A DNA stretch of 64,000 nt from Acidiphilium acidophilum (GTDB lineage Bacteria; Pseudomonadota; Alphaproteobacteria; Acetobacterales; Acetobacteraceae), in contig NZ_JAWXYB010000018.1 in assembly GCF_033842475.1 (NCBI RefSeq), positions 3,455,501 through 3,519,500 on the forward strand, written 5' to 3'. The translations under genes were made by a program, and so were the position numbers. Position 1 is the stretch's first letter; each line of letters starts with the position of its first letter. Positions 13,597 to 21,933 of this stretch are shown here, piece after piece. The notes under the pieces are model-generated. The model searched no databases and was not told the DNA's origin. It worked only from the letters and a program-made list of their open reading frames with translations.

Positions 13597-13673
13597 AGAC
13601 GTTTCGGCGCCAGACCGATTTGTCGTGGCGGCGGGACTGCTCAACGAATTTGGGCATAGATCAGGAGACTCAG

Positions 13674-14222
13674 ATGAGAAAAATCTTTATCGCTTTAGCG
13701 ACCTTCGCGGGGTTGGCGGCTTCGGTTTCGGCTCATGCCGGGGCTTACACGCCGGCGACCAGCGTGACGTACGATACGATCGGGCGACAGTTCACGATCA
13801 CGGATAACGGTCCCGACACTGTCTATGTGGCGCCGGGGCAAAGCTTTACCTTGACGGGTAACTGGTCGATCGGAACGGTGGACACGAGCTATTGTCCCGA
13901 CTGTATCATTCAGTTGTATCTTGCGGGCGTGTCACCTTTGGCTGGCCAGTCGAATCTTTATTCCAGTGGGATTCAAAATAACAATCAGGCGAGCGGCACA
14001 TATGCGCTGACGCTGACCGCGCCGACCTCGTTGGGTACCTATTATGCCGGGGGCACTTCGACGCTTGACTATCAATACGATCCAGTAAGTGGCGGCGCGA
14101 ATGCGGCGGGTTTGGTCAATTATCAGATCAACGTGCCGGAGCCGGGCAGTCTGGCCCTGCTTGGGACCGGGCTGGTTCTTCTGGGTTTTGCGATCAGAAG
14201 GCGCCGGAATACCGGTATCTGA
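13674..14222 (+). CDS. PEP-CTERM sorting-domain protein
   Basis: Exported surface protein of 182 residues. Signal peptide MRKIFIALATFAGLAASVSAHA is followed by a beta-rich, Thr/Ser/Gly/Asn-rich body with a CPDC pair (YCPDCIIQLYL, about residue 75). The C-terminus is a textbook PEP-CTERM tripartite signal: VPEPGSLALLGTGLVLLGFA then IRRRRN. Such proteins are processed by exosortase EpsH and usually go to the exopolysaccharide layer. The ATG at 13674 is preferred to an upstream in-frame start because AGGAGA sits 6-7 bases before it and the signal peptide begins here. No exosortase or EPS gene lies in the window. A sigma-54-like promoter precedes it and a stem-loop follows it. Confidence 0.9.
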   Translation: MRKIFIALATFAGLAASVSAHAGAYTPATSVTYDTIGRQFTITDNGPDTVYVAPGQSFTLTGNWSIGTVDTSYCPDCIIQLYLAGVSPLAGQSNLYSSGIQNNNQASGTYALTLTAPTSLGTYYAGGTSTLDYQYDPVSGGANAAGLVNYQINVPEPGSLALLGTGLVLLGFAIRRRRNTGI

Positions 14223-14230
14223 GAGTTATT

Positions 14231-14264
14231 CCGGAGCGGCTTCTTCAGTTTGAAACCGCTCCGG
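14231..14264 (+). terminator. Stem-loop terminator of the PEP-CTERM gene
   Basis: CCGGAGCGG and CCGCTCCGG form a 9-bp perfect stem, extended inside by TTC/GAA after one mismatch, 8 bp beyond the stop codon. There is no clear T-run after it, so it may be a processing or Rho-assisted end. Confidence 0.6.
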
Positions 14265-14277
14265 TGCTACTGTCGGC

Positions 14278-15085
14278 GGCATTGTCAAGTTGATCGGATG
14301 AGGCGCGATTTGACGAGATCCGATTGATCAGGCGGCCAGGTTGGCGGTGTAGTCGGCCCAGAGCGAGAATGCGTCGGCCCGGCTGTGGCGGAATGATCGG
14401 GCGGAGAGGCGATGGCGTTTCGGGCGGAACAGGGTGACGATCTGGTCGTGGGTGGCGAGAAATCTCTGGGCATGGCCGGCGGACTTGAACCGGCCCATGA
14501 TCTTTTCTCGTCGCCTTGTATGGCGGTGAGAAGCTTCGATCCGATTGTTCAACCGCTTATGGGATCGATGATCGGCACTGCGGCAATCCGTGCGGAATGC
14601 GACGTCGTAGCTTCGCAGCTTGTCGGTCACCACGACGCGCGGCTGCCCCCATCGGCGCATCAGCTTGCGGAGAAATCGTCGGGCGGCATCGGCATTGGGG
14701 CGTTTCTGGACCAGGATTTCCAGCACATCACCCCGGTCATCGACGGCGCGCCAAAGCCAGCGCGGCTCACCGCCGATGGTGATTACCATTTCGTCGATGT
14801 GCCATTTATTGCCTGCCGGCGGCCGGTCGCGCCGGATCTGTGAGGCCATCTGTGGTCCGAACCGATCGACCCACACCCGGATCGTCTCGTAGCTGACCGT
14901 CACACCCCGTTCAGCCAGCAGATCTTCAACGTCCCGCAGGCTCAGGTTGAACCGGTAATAGCTCCAGACCGCATACGCGATCACCGATCGGGGAAAGCGA
15001 TACCCCTTCAAAGGCAACATCAAGCTCAGGTCGATCATGCCAAATCGCTACGGACACCCGCTGCCCTCGTCAACCTGAAAATGCC
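14278..15085. mobile_element. IS6-family insertion sequence (808 bp)
   Basis: Bounded by imperfect inverted repeats: GGCATTGTCAAGTTGATCGG at the left, and at the right, read on the minus strand, GGCATTTTCAGGTTGACGAG. The length and the GGC...TTGA ends fit the IS6 family. The 8 bases beside each end (CTGTCGGC and CTACGAGA) do not match, so there is no target duplication. This suggests a deletion or recombination at one end after insertion. Confidence 0.85.
14328..15038 (-). CDS. IS6-family transposase
   Basis: DDE transposase of 236 residues, the usual IS6/IS26 length. An N-terminal helix-turn-helix region (LSLRDVEDLLAERGVTVSYETIRVWVDRFG) precedes the catalytic core: first Asp in WHIDEMVI, second Asp in VVVTDKLRSYDVAF, Glu in NNRIEASHRHTRRREK. 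It appears intact and fills the IS. It transposes by replicative cointegrate formation, as known for the family. Confidence 0.93.
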   Translation of the reverse strand: MIDLSLMLPLKGYRFPRSVIAYAVWSYYRFNLSLRDVEDLLAERGVTVSYETIRVWVDRFGPQMASQIRRDRPPAGNKWHIDEMVITIGGEPRWLWRAVDDRGDVLEILVQKRPNADAARRFLRKLMRRWGQPRVVVTDKLRSYDVAFRTDCRSADHRSHKRLNNRIEASHRHTRRREKIMGRFKSAGHAQRFLATHDQIVTLFRPKRHRLSARSFRHSRADAFSLWADYTANLAA

Positions 15086-15682
15086 CTACGAGATCCTGAA
15101 GCAATCGCCTGGACTTAGACCTGCGCCTTATCTTGCATCCCGGGGTGCAACTTGGCTTCAGCTTTTCGGGACACCTTCCCTTCCGAACGATGACATTCGC
15201 CAATACATCCGCACCTCATACCACATTATTTCCAACACGCGTCCGAAGCGACCCCTGGGACGCAGGCCCCGGATCAGGGAGAAAAACCTTCCTTACCGTT
15301 GATGTCGCGATTAATTTCACCGGGGCGGCTGGCGGCCTGTGCCGGCAGCGTCCCTCGTGTGCGGTCCTCTGGGATCGGGCCGGGCGGGCGGTCAGGGCAG
15401 AGGGCGCACTACCGCGCCCGAACCGCTCTTGGGCGGCGCGAGCCCCGGCGAGCGGCCTTGACCGGCTGATCAGCCCGGTTCACCTGGAATGACGCAGGAA
15501 GGAAAGAGACGGAAAGATCAGTTGGCGGTACGGGTTCCTATGGTTATCTTCCGAGCTATATTTGATGATTTTTCGCGCTTCCAAATTTCGTAGAATCAAG
15601 ATTATGGAAATCGATCTAAAATATTGTTGATTTTTGCTTGCTATTTCACGAACTCCGGTTCCGCCAGAGTTTAATTGCAGAA
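15086..15682. other. Gene-free interval between the IS6 element and the toxin-antitoxin pair
   Basis: About 600 bp without a convincing gene. The part to 15490 is GC-rich with short open frames that have no protein-like composition. The part from about 15490 to 15680 is markedly AT-richer than the surroundings (for example around 15560-15650), like the adjacent toxin gene. This suggests that the toxin-antitoxin module and its flank arrived together. Confidence 0.5.
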
Positions 15683-16102
15683 TTACTGTTCGAGTAAAGG
15701 CTCAAACGGATTCAATGTCTTAACTCTGAAATTTGCAAAGTATTTTACATTTCGAGTTACGACAACGAGATTATGAGTTATTGCACTCGCTGCGATCAGG
15801 CCATCCTCGATCAAGTTGTTGCTTTGTCGATGCATCAGTTTCGCCCAGCAGCGAAACACTGGACCATTGATCGGCACGACATTGTATGAGTCCACGACCT
15901 GATCCAGCCATGTTTCGATATCGGCCGCCTTTTCTGGGTCCTGCTCACGAGTGATCTCGATACCAGCCTGTATCTCGCCGATGGTGACGGCTGATAGGAA
16001 AAGATCGTCAGCGGGTATAGCTTCAATCCATCTGAGAACGGCCCCATGAGGCCGAACGCGTCGCAGTTCGGACACAACATTGGTGTCGAGGAGGTACTGC
16101 AT
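15683..16102 (-). CDS. VapC-like PIN-domain toxin
   Basis: A 139-residue PIN ribonuclease. The acidic active-site residues are visible: MQYLLDTNVVSEL (Asp6), SAVTIGEIQAGIEI (Glu about 43), NLIEDGLIAASAI (Asp about 99), and the C-terminal TRNVKYFA in place of the usual TRN.KDF. It follows the antitoxin gene after 3 bp, in the normal antitoxin-toxin order. VapC toxins typically cut tRNA or rRNA when the antitoxin is degraded; the target here is unknown. Base composition is lower in GC than the flanking genes. Confidence 0.9.
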   Translation of the reverse strand: MQYLLDTNVVSELRRVRPHGAVLRWIEAIPADDLFLSAVTIGEIQAGIEITREQDPEKAADIETWLDQVVDSYNVVPINGPVFRCWAKLMHRQSNNLIEDGLIAASAITHNLVVVTRNVKYFANFRVKTLNPFEPLLEQ

Positions 16103-16105
16103 ACT

Positions 16106-16363
16106 TCAGTCCGGACTAAGCGACTGCCGGCGCTTGAACCGATTTCGTTCAGGAATTGGGATTTCCGCATGGGATGAGGGCGCAAGCAGCAGGTCCTTCA
16201 GGGACGGTTTGCTGGCACTCTGGAGCCGTTTCCATTCCCGGACAGGCACCAAAACGGCCATCTCAGCACCCCGCTTCGTTACCAACTGCGGTCCTGATTT
16301 CAGGCATGTGTCAAGGAGCTCGCTAAATCGCGCTTTCGCATCCTGTACCGGCCAACTGTTCAT
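16106..16363 (-). CDS. Phd/YefM-family antitoxin
   Basis: An 85-residue antitoxin. The N-terminal Phd/YefM fold is clear: WPVQDAKARFSELLDTCLKSGPQLVTKRGAEMAVLVPVREW, which binds DNA and represses its own operon. The C-terminal half (SLKDLLLAPSSHAEIPIPERNRFKRRQ) would wrap the PIN toxin. It lies 3 bp upstream of that toxin. A Phd-type antitoxin with a PIN toxin is a common mixed pairing. Confidence 0.9.
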   Translation of the reverse strand: MNSWPVQDAKARFSELLDTCLKSGPQLVTKRGAEMAVLVPVREWKRLQSASKPSLKDLLLAPSSHAEIPIPERNRFKRRQSLSPD

Positions 16364-16531
16364 CGTGGAATCTCACTGCGATTATTCTAGTCACTTAGAT
16401 AGTCAGTTCAAGCCGGTCGTCAACACCGACCCATCCATCGTCGGCGTGATCGGCTTGTCATTGCCAGTGGAGCGATGCAGACTTGTTTTACCGCAGGCGA
16501 CGTGGCGATCGGCCAACCGAGGATAGCAAAG

Positions 16532-17374
16532 ATGCAGAACCCCGACACGATCTGGTCGACTCTTGGTACCGCGGAGCGGTCCGCCGCTTATGACAATACC
16601 AATGCCGTGGCGAACAGTGCGGCGCTGAACCAGGAGCGGATCGAGGCTTCGGCGGCGTATCGGGCGGCGAATGGCGGCGCGCTCGATCTGGCGTATCAGC
16701 CGGGTGAACGGACGGCGTGGGATTTGTATCCGGCGGCCGATCCGGCGGCGCCATGCCTCGTGTTCATTCATGGCGGCTATTGGTGGAAGAACCGGCGGCA
16801 GGATTTTGCGTGCCTCGCCGCGGGCATTGCGGCGCATGGCTGGTCGGTCGCTGTTCCGGGGTATGATCTGGCACCGGCGGTTTCGGTGAGTGCGATTGTG
16901 GCGCAGATCCGTGCTGCACTCGACTGGTTGCAGGCACATGGCGCGGCGCATGGCATTGCGGGGCGGGTGATCGTGTCGGGCTGGTCGGCCGGGGGGCATC
17001 TGGCGGCGATGGCGCTCGATCATCCGCTGATCGCGGCAGGGATGGGGATTTCCGGGGTTTATGAACTTGGGCCGCTGCGCGACACCAATCTCAACCAGTA
17101 TCTGCGCCTGAGCGATGATGATTTGACGCAAGCCTCGCCGCTGCGGCTGCCCGTGGTGGACAAGGAGTTTGCGATTGCCTATGGCGCGGCGGAATTGCCG
17201 GCGCTGATCCATAGCAGCCGGGATTTTCATGCCCACCGGGCCGCCAGCCAGGCGCCGGGCGTGCTGCTGCCGGTGGCCCATGCGGATCATTTCACGATCA
17301 TTGCGCAGTTACGCGAGCCGGACAGCCGGTTGATCCGCTGTATTCTCGATCTTGAACGGTTTGCCGCACGGTAA
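16532..17374 (+). CDS. Alpha/beta hydrolase, kynurenine formamidase/esterase-like
   Basis: Serine hydrolase of 280 residues. FIHGGYWWKNRRQDF is the HGGYW oxyanion-hole motif seen in bacterial formamidases and HSL-type esterases. GWSAGGHLA is the nucleophile elbow (Ser about residue 151). HADHFTII near the C-terminus carries the catalytic His, with the acid in an SSRDFHAHR-like region upstream. The ATG at 16532 is chosen for AGGATAGCAAAG in front of it; another ATG at 16475 lacks a binding site. It is followed after 12 bp by a broken SDR gene and an aldehyde dehydrogenase, perhaps a small degradation cluster. The substrate is unknown. Confidence 0.82.
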   Translation: MQNPDTIWSTLGTAERSAAYDNTNAVANSAALNQERIEASAAYRAANGGALDLAYQPGERTAWDLYPAADPAAPCLVFIHGGYWWKNRRQDFACLAAGIAAHGWSVAVPGYDLAPAVSVSAIVAQIRAALDWLQAHGAAHGIAGRVIVSGWSAGGHLAAMALDHPLIAAGMGISGVYELGPLRDTNLNQYLRLSDDDLTQASPLRLPVVDKEFAIAYGAAELPALIHSSRDFHAHRAASQAPGVLLPVAHADHFTIIAQLREPDSRLIRCILDLERFAAR

Positions 17375-17386
17375 AAGGATCATTTG

Positions 17387-18091
17387 ATGGCTGCTTCGAC
17401 ACCGACCGGGACGGCGCTGATCATTGGAGCATCGCGCGGCCTTGGCCTTGCGCTGGCCGAGACCTATCTGGCGCGCGGCTGGCACGTGATCGGCACGGTG
17501 CGCCGTGCCGCGGGTACCGGGCTGCATGCGCTCGCCGCCACTGCCGGGGGGCGACTCGAGATTGAGCCGGCCGATATCAACGAGCCGGCGCAGATGCAAG
17601 CGCTGCGCGCGACGCTGGCGGGGAGGGTGATCGACCTGCTGTTCGTGAACGCCGGGATTTCGAACGGCGCGGCTGAAACCATCGCGACGGTGAGCACCGA
17701 GAGCTTCACCCGCACGCTGGTGACCAATGCGCTCAGCCCGATGCGCGCGGTCGAGGCGTTCGAAAGCCTGGTGCCGCAGAGTTGAACCATCGCGGTGATG
17801 TCGTCGGGGTTGGGCAGCGTTGCGGATAACACAGGCGGCGGCTGGGAAGTGTATCGGGCGAGCAAGGCGGCGCTGAACACGCTGATGCGCAGCTTCGCCG
17901 CCCGTCATGACGGGGATGCGCGGAGCATGGCGATCATCGCGCCCGGCTGGGTGCGGACGGACATGGGCGGGCCGGGCGCGTCGCTCGCGATCGAGGAGAG
18001 TATTCCCCGCGTGGTCGATGTGCTGACCGCGCATGCCGGCAAGCCGGGGCTGCGCTATCTCGATTATCGGGGACAGACCGTGGCGTGGTGA
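17387..18091 (+). pseudogene. Short-chain dehydrogenase interrupted by an in-frame TGA
   Basis: An SDR that would be 234 residues. The first part has the Rossmann motif GASRGLGLALAE and FVNAGIS; TGA at 17783-17785 then stops translation. The same frame continues directly with TIAVMSSGLGSVADNTGGGWEVYRASKAAL, holding the YxxxK catalytic pair, to a stop at 18089. In relatives the position is usually Gly (SGTIAVMSS), so a single GGA-to-TGA change explains the break. No frameshift is involved. Either a recent nonsense mutation or a sequencing error. The front fragment alone lacks the active site and should be inactive. Confidence 0.85.
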
Positions 18092-19500
18092 TCGCCGGCG
18101 CTTCGGGGTTGGAGTCGATCGGCCCGGTGTTCGAGCGGCAGCGCCTGCGGGCGCTGGCGCTGCGGACCTCCTCGGCGGCGGTGCGGATTGCGACGCTGCG
18201 ACGGCTCGAGGCGGAGATTTTTCGCCAGCGTGCGGCCTTGTATGAGGCATTGCACGAAGATCTGCGCAAGCCGGAGGCTGAGGTCGATCTGTCGGAACTG
18301 ATGCCGGTGATCCAGGAAATCCGGCATGCCTGCCGTAATGTGGCGGGCTGGATGGCGCCGCGCCGGGTGCGCCCGACGCGGGTGATGTGGGGAACAAGGG
18401 CAAGCGTGCGCGCACAACCGCGCGGGGTCGCGCTGATCATCGCGCCGTGGAACTATCCATTCAACCTCGCGCTCGGCCCGCTGGTTTCAGCGATCGCGGC
18501 AGGCTGCACCGCCATCATCAAACCATCGGAATTCGCGCCGCGCACGGCTGCGCTGATCGGCGCCATCGTCGCGGCGTGTTTTGAGGCTGATGAGGTCGCG
18601 CTGTTCGAGGGTGACGCCGCAATGGCGACTGCGCTGCTCGCCCTGCCGTTCGATCATGTGTTTTTCACGGGCAGTCCGGCCGTCGGCAGGATCGTGATGG
18701 CGGCCGCTGCGCGGCACCTCGCCTCGGTCACGCTGGAACTGGGCGGTAAGAGCCCGGTGATCGTGGACCGGACCGCCGATCTGGACAAAGCGGCGCGCAG
18801 CATCGTTTGGGGCAAGTTCGCCAATAACGGGCAGACCTGCATCGCACCCGATCATGCCTATGTGCATCGGGACAGCGTGATGCCGTTCATCGCGGCTGCG
18901 CTGCGGCATCTGGCCGCGATGTATGGCGAGGGCGGCCGCAGCCCGGATTACTGCCGGATCGTCACGCCGCAGCATTTCGAGCGGATCAGGCGGCTGATCG
19001 AGGACGCGCGCGCCCGGGGCGCAATCGTGCATGTCGGTGGTGTGTACGACGCGGCGGACAAGTTCATTGCGCCGACCTTGCTGTCCAGCGTGCCTGCGGA
19101 TGCCTTGATCATGCACGAGGAGATCTTTGGCCCGGTGCTGCCGATCGTGCCGTTCGACGAAATCGGCGAGCCGATCCGCGCGATCAACGCACAGCCGAAA
19201 CCGCTGGCGCTGTATGTGTTTTCCCACGATGCGGCCGCCGTCGAGCGAATCATTGCGCAAACCGCAGCCGGCGGATCTTGCGTGAACGCGGTGATGGCGC
19301 AGTATCTGCACGCCAACCTGCCGTTCGGCGGCATCAACAATTCGGGGATCGGCAGTGCCCATGAGCAGTATGGCTTCCGAGCATTTTCGCATGAGCGCGC
19401 CGTGTTGAAGGACCGGTTCAGTGCGGCACCGATGCTGTTTCCGCCCTACTCGCGCCGTGTGAGGCGGATGATCAAGCTTATTCTGCGGTTCCTGACCTGA
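18085..19500 (+). CDS. Aldehyde dehydrogenase, coniferyl/class-3 type
   Basis: NAD(P)-dependent oxidation of an aldehyde to its acid. The 471 residues match the class-3/coniferyl aldehyde dehydrogenase size. Visible motifs: IIAPWNYPFNLALGP (cofactor entrance), FTGSPAVGRIVM, TLELGGKSPVIV (catalytic Glu), NNGQTCIAPDH (catalytic Cys) and EEIFGPVLPIV. The C-terminus ends in a basic-hydrophobic tail (RRVRRMIKLILRFL) that may touch the membrane, as in some class-3 enzymes. The GTG start at 18085 overlaps the end of the SDR frame. The natural aldehyde is unknown. Confidence 0.9.
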   Translation: MVIAGASGLESIGPVFERQRLRALALRTSSAAVRIATLRRLEAEIFRQRAALYEALHEDLRKPEAEVDLSELMPVIQEIRHACRNVAGWMAPRRVRPTRVMWGTRASVRAQPRGVALIIAPWNYPFNLALGPLVSAIAAGCTAIIKPSEFAPRTAALIGAIVAACFEADEVALFEGDAAMATALLALPFDHVFFTGSPAVGRIVMAAAARHLASVTLELGGKSPVIVDRTADLDKAARSIVWGKFANNGQTCIAPDHAYVHRDSVMPFIAAALRHLAAMYGEGGRSPDYCRIVTPQHFERIRRLIEDARARGAIVHVGGVYDAADKFIAPTLLSSVPADALIMHEEIFGPVLPIVPFDEIGEPIRAINAQPKPLALYVFSHDAAAVERIIAQTAAGGSCVNAVMAQYLHANLPFGGINNSGIGSAHEQYGFRAFSHERAVLKDRFSAAPMLFPPYSRRVRRMIKLILRFLT

Positions 19501-19551
19501 GAGGGCGCCGTCAAGTTGTGATCATGACGTATCTTATGAGGGCCTTACAGA

Positions 19552-20226
19552 CTACCCCATCAAAAGGCCCATTAGGCCCATCGCAATGAACATCAGCGCC
19601 CAGCCAAGATCAAGATTTATCCAGTAGCGCGTAATCGCCCGCAAACCGAGCCGGCGGTATACAGCAACCGCAACCACTGATCCGGTAAAGAACAGCGCCA
19701 GGCTCATTGTGCCACTCAATATCAAAGCCACCATGGTCGCACCAGCCAGCTTCGCCGTGGAAGACATGTGAAACGTTGAGATCCACGCACCCGCCGTGAT
19801 CAGACTGATCAGCGCCGGCACCATCATGACAGGCGATCCGCAATGGACGATCCCCATGCAGAATGACCACCGTATCGGCTGGTCCGGTCGAATTCGGGCA
19901 ATGAACCGGGGATGATGCGGTCGTAACACCTTAAATACCCCGAAACCGATCAATGTCAGGCTGAGCGCCCAGCCGACCCGCATTATTGTCTGCATCGACA
20001 GGACGGATGCCGGGAGTTCCGCTACGACAATTGCAATCGGCACCAGGAACACCACCATCGACATGAAATGGCCAAATGCAAGGCACGAGGTCGTGCGCAG
20101 GACCGCGCGGCTCGACCGCGCCTCAAGGCCGTTTCCGACAGCGCGCAACCAAGCGATCGGCGGATTAAAGCCCTGATAGACACCCATGACGATTGCCATC
20201 AACCACAGCAGGCGCAGGTCCATCAT
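19552..20226 (-). CDS. Uncharacterised membrane protein linked to methanethiol oxidase
   Basis: A 224-residue integral membrane protein with about six hydrophobic segments. The first contains MGVYQGFNPPIAWLRAVGNGLE, followed by a cytoplasmic-looking basic loop, AFGHFMSMVVFLVPIAIVV, a segment with GIVHCGSPVMMVPALISLI, and two more helices. I do not recognise a named family. The ATG at 20226 is preferred because it lies 12 bp after the methanethiol oxidase stop; an upstream start would overlap that gene. The close spacing suggests one transcript and a role in export, metal supply or sulfur handling, but this is inference. Confidence 0.7.
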   Translation of the reverse strand: MMDLRLLWLMAIVMGVYQGFNPPIAWLRAVGNGLEARSSRAVLRTTSCLAFGHFMSMVVFLVPIAIVVAELPASVLSMQTIMRVGWALSLTLIGFGVFKVLRPHHPRFIARIRPDQPIRWSFCMGIVHCGSPVMMVPALISLITAGAWISTFHMSSTAKLAGATMVALILSGTMSLALFFTGSVVAVAVYRRLGLRAITRYWINLDLGWALMFIAMGLMGLLMG

Positions 20227-20237
20227 CGTGCGGTCAC

Positions 20238-21650
20238 TCAGACGGAGGCGAAACAGAAACTTTCCGTCGAACAATCCCCGCCTTCGAGCCTGACCTGATG
20301 TGCGCCATAGTCGGCACCAAATTCAATCCTGAACTCGGGGTCGAGCCTCAGGCCGCCCGCGTCATCGACATGGCACATTACCATCTGCCCGGGCACATCG
20401 CTTGGATAAAATTGTGTGTCCCATGTGCTGTAGAGCGAATTGGTGAAATAGATCCGCTTGCCGTCGCGGCTGATTTCCAGCATTTGCGGGCCACCGTGGA
20501 AGGGGGCGCCCGAAGCATGGGGTTTGCGCGCCGCAATGCCGCCGGCCCGCACCGATCCGGTGTGCTTCGGGGCCATCGGGTCGCTGACGTCGTATTGCCG
20601 CAACTCCCCGGTTCCCCAGCACGCAACGTACAAGAATCGGTCATCGAGTGAGAGATCGATATCGGTGATCAGCGGCGGAACCGCCCCAAACGGCTTCAGC
20701 ATGTCCGGCAGAAGCTCGGGGTCAGCCGGTTCCGGCGGAATGATAGCCGTCTTTTTCGCATGGAATTTGCCGCCTTCGCGCCACCAGGTCCAGATCGACC
20801 CTTCGAGGTTGGTATTGTCGATCACGACCCCCAGGAACCCGTAATCCTTGGTCGGTTCGTGGGCAGGACGGATTTCGAGCGCCATTTGATGGTTGGCACC
20901 CAGATCGATGCTCTGGATATGGCGCCGTCCCCGCAAATCCCAAAAGTGAAGCTTGTGGCCATACTTGCCGCTCATCAGAGCTTCCGGCACCACGCCATTC
21001 TCGAACAGTGGAGGAAGTCCCCACTCGCTGGAAACCATATAATCGTGGGGCATGTTCCACCAGAAATCGTAGTGGGCGAATTGGTCACCCCGGTCGATTT
21101 CCCACTGGCCGCGGATCTCAAAGCTATCACAGTCCAGAATGAACACACCCGCAGGACTCTCGTCCCCCGCGATTCCTTTGCCGCCGAGCGTGCTGATATA
21201 GACGCCCTCCGGCCCGCAATGAACGGTGTGCGGCCGTGAATAGCCGGTTTTGCGCTTCAGTTCCTCAGGCTCAATGATCTTTGCGATTTTCGGTGTCCGA
21301 GGGTCGGGCTTGGTATCGATGATATAGATACGTGAAGAGCGGATACCGGGCACAACCAAATAGCGTCTTTCGCTAAAGGCATGGCCGCTCGTGGGACACA
21401 GAGACGCGCTACAAGCGCTCCACCCATAATGATGGAGTTCGTCCCCGATATAAGGGAGCACAAGTTTATTTAGCACGGTGCCAAACCGGCTCGATGTGGG
21501 ATCGAGATCTACAACGGCCAACGCATCGGGTTTGGTATTGTCCTTGCTCAAAAGCGCAACGTACCCGATCGTCTCAGCCTTGGCTTCCATCGCCAGACGT
21601 GCCGAAGGGTAGAAAGTAGGATCGGGCCTCATATGAAGAGCGGTGCTCAT
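20238..21650 (-). CDS. Selenium-binding protein 56 / methanethiol oxidase family
   Basis: Homologue of SELENBP1 and bacterial MtoX, which oxidise methanethiol to formaldehyde, hydrogen sulfide and peroxide. The 470-residue beta-propeller is recognisable from VVDLDPTSSRFG, HHYGWSACSASLC, RPHTVHCGPEGVYISTLG, WEIDRGDQFAHYDFWWNMPHD, SSEWGLPP, SLDDRFLYVACWGTGELRQYD, HASGAPFHGGPQMLEIS and the ending EGGDCSTESF. The short CSSC motif of the family is replaced by CSASLC. No twin-arginine or Sec signal is seen, although bacterial MtoX is periplasmic. The ATG at 21650 follows GAGAGGAAA; an upstream start at 21719 is unlikely. A membrane-protein gene follows closely, instead of the SCO1/MauG genes known beside other mtoX. 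Confidence 0.88.
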   Translation of the reverse strand: MSTALHMRPDPTFYPSARLAMEAKAETIGYVALLSKDNTKPDALAVVDLDPTSSRFGTVLNKLVLPYIGDELHHYGWSACSASLCPTSGHAFSERRYLVVPGIRSSRIYIIDTKPDPRTPKIAKIIEPEELKRKTGYSRPHTVHCGPEGVYISTLGGKGIAGDESPAGVFILDCDSFEIRGQWEIDRGDQFAHYDFWWNMPHDYMVSSEWGLPPLFENGVVPEALMSGKYGHKLHFWDLRGRRHIQSIDLGANHQMALEIRPAHEPTKDYGFLGVVIDNTNLEGSIWTWWREGGKFHAKKTAIIPPEPADPELLPDMLKPFGAVPPLITDIDLSLDDRFLYVACWGTGELRQYDVSDPMAPKHTGSVRAGGIAARKPHASGAPFHGGPQMLEISRDGKRIYFTNSLYSTWDTQFYPSDVPGQMVMCHVDDAGGLRLDPEFRIEFGADYGAHQVRLEGGDCSTESFCFASV

Positions 21651-21756
21651 CTCGGCGGTTTCCTCTCGATGACTTTTGTTGACGTCTGCATTCTGGGATG
21701 CGCTATCTATCTGTAACAAATAAATATTGGTGCCGCAACTTTTCTGACTCTGTTGC

Positions 21757-21858
21757 TCAACACTTCAGCGTCATGATCACCTCGGCACCGGGTCCGTCTT
21801 CCCGGTTCTTCAACCGCAGCATCCCGTCGTGAGCTTCTGTGATCTCGCGGCCAGGGTC
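21757..21858 (-). pseudogene. Histidine kinase C-terminal fragment
   Basis: About 33 codons ending in a proper stop read PDPGREITEAHDGMLRLKNREDGPGAEVIMTLKC in short pieces: the final helix and G2 strand of a HATPase domain (compare A-R-x-I-x-E-A-H-G-G-x-L). Nothing upstream encodes the rest, so this is a leftover of a deleted sensor kinase. It marks a deletion or recombination join near 21860. Confidence 0.6.
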
Positions 21859-21933
21859 AGGCAGATTCGGTTGCTCCCCGGCTTGGACCGGGCGGTCTGT
21901 CCCGCCCGGCCCGTTGATGGTGAGAGAGCGGCG

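Noticed and set aside
15133-15492. A 119-codon frame between the IS6 element and the toxin-antitoxin pair
   Set aside because: It has no signal, motif or plausible start context, and its Arg/Ala/Pro-rich end looks like random GC-rich sequence.
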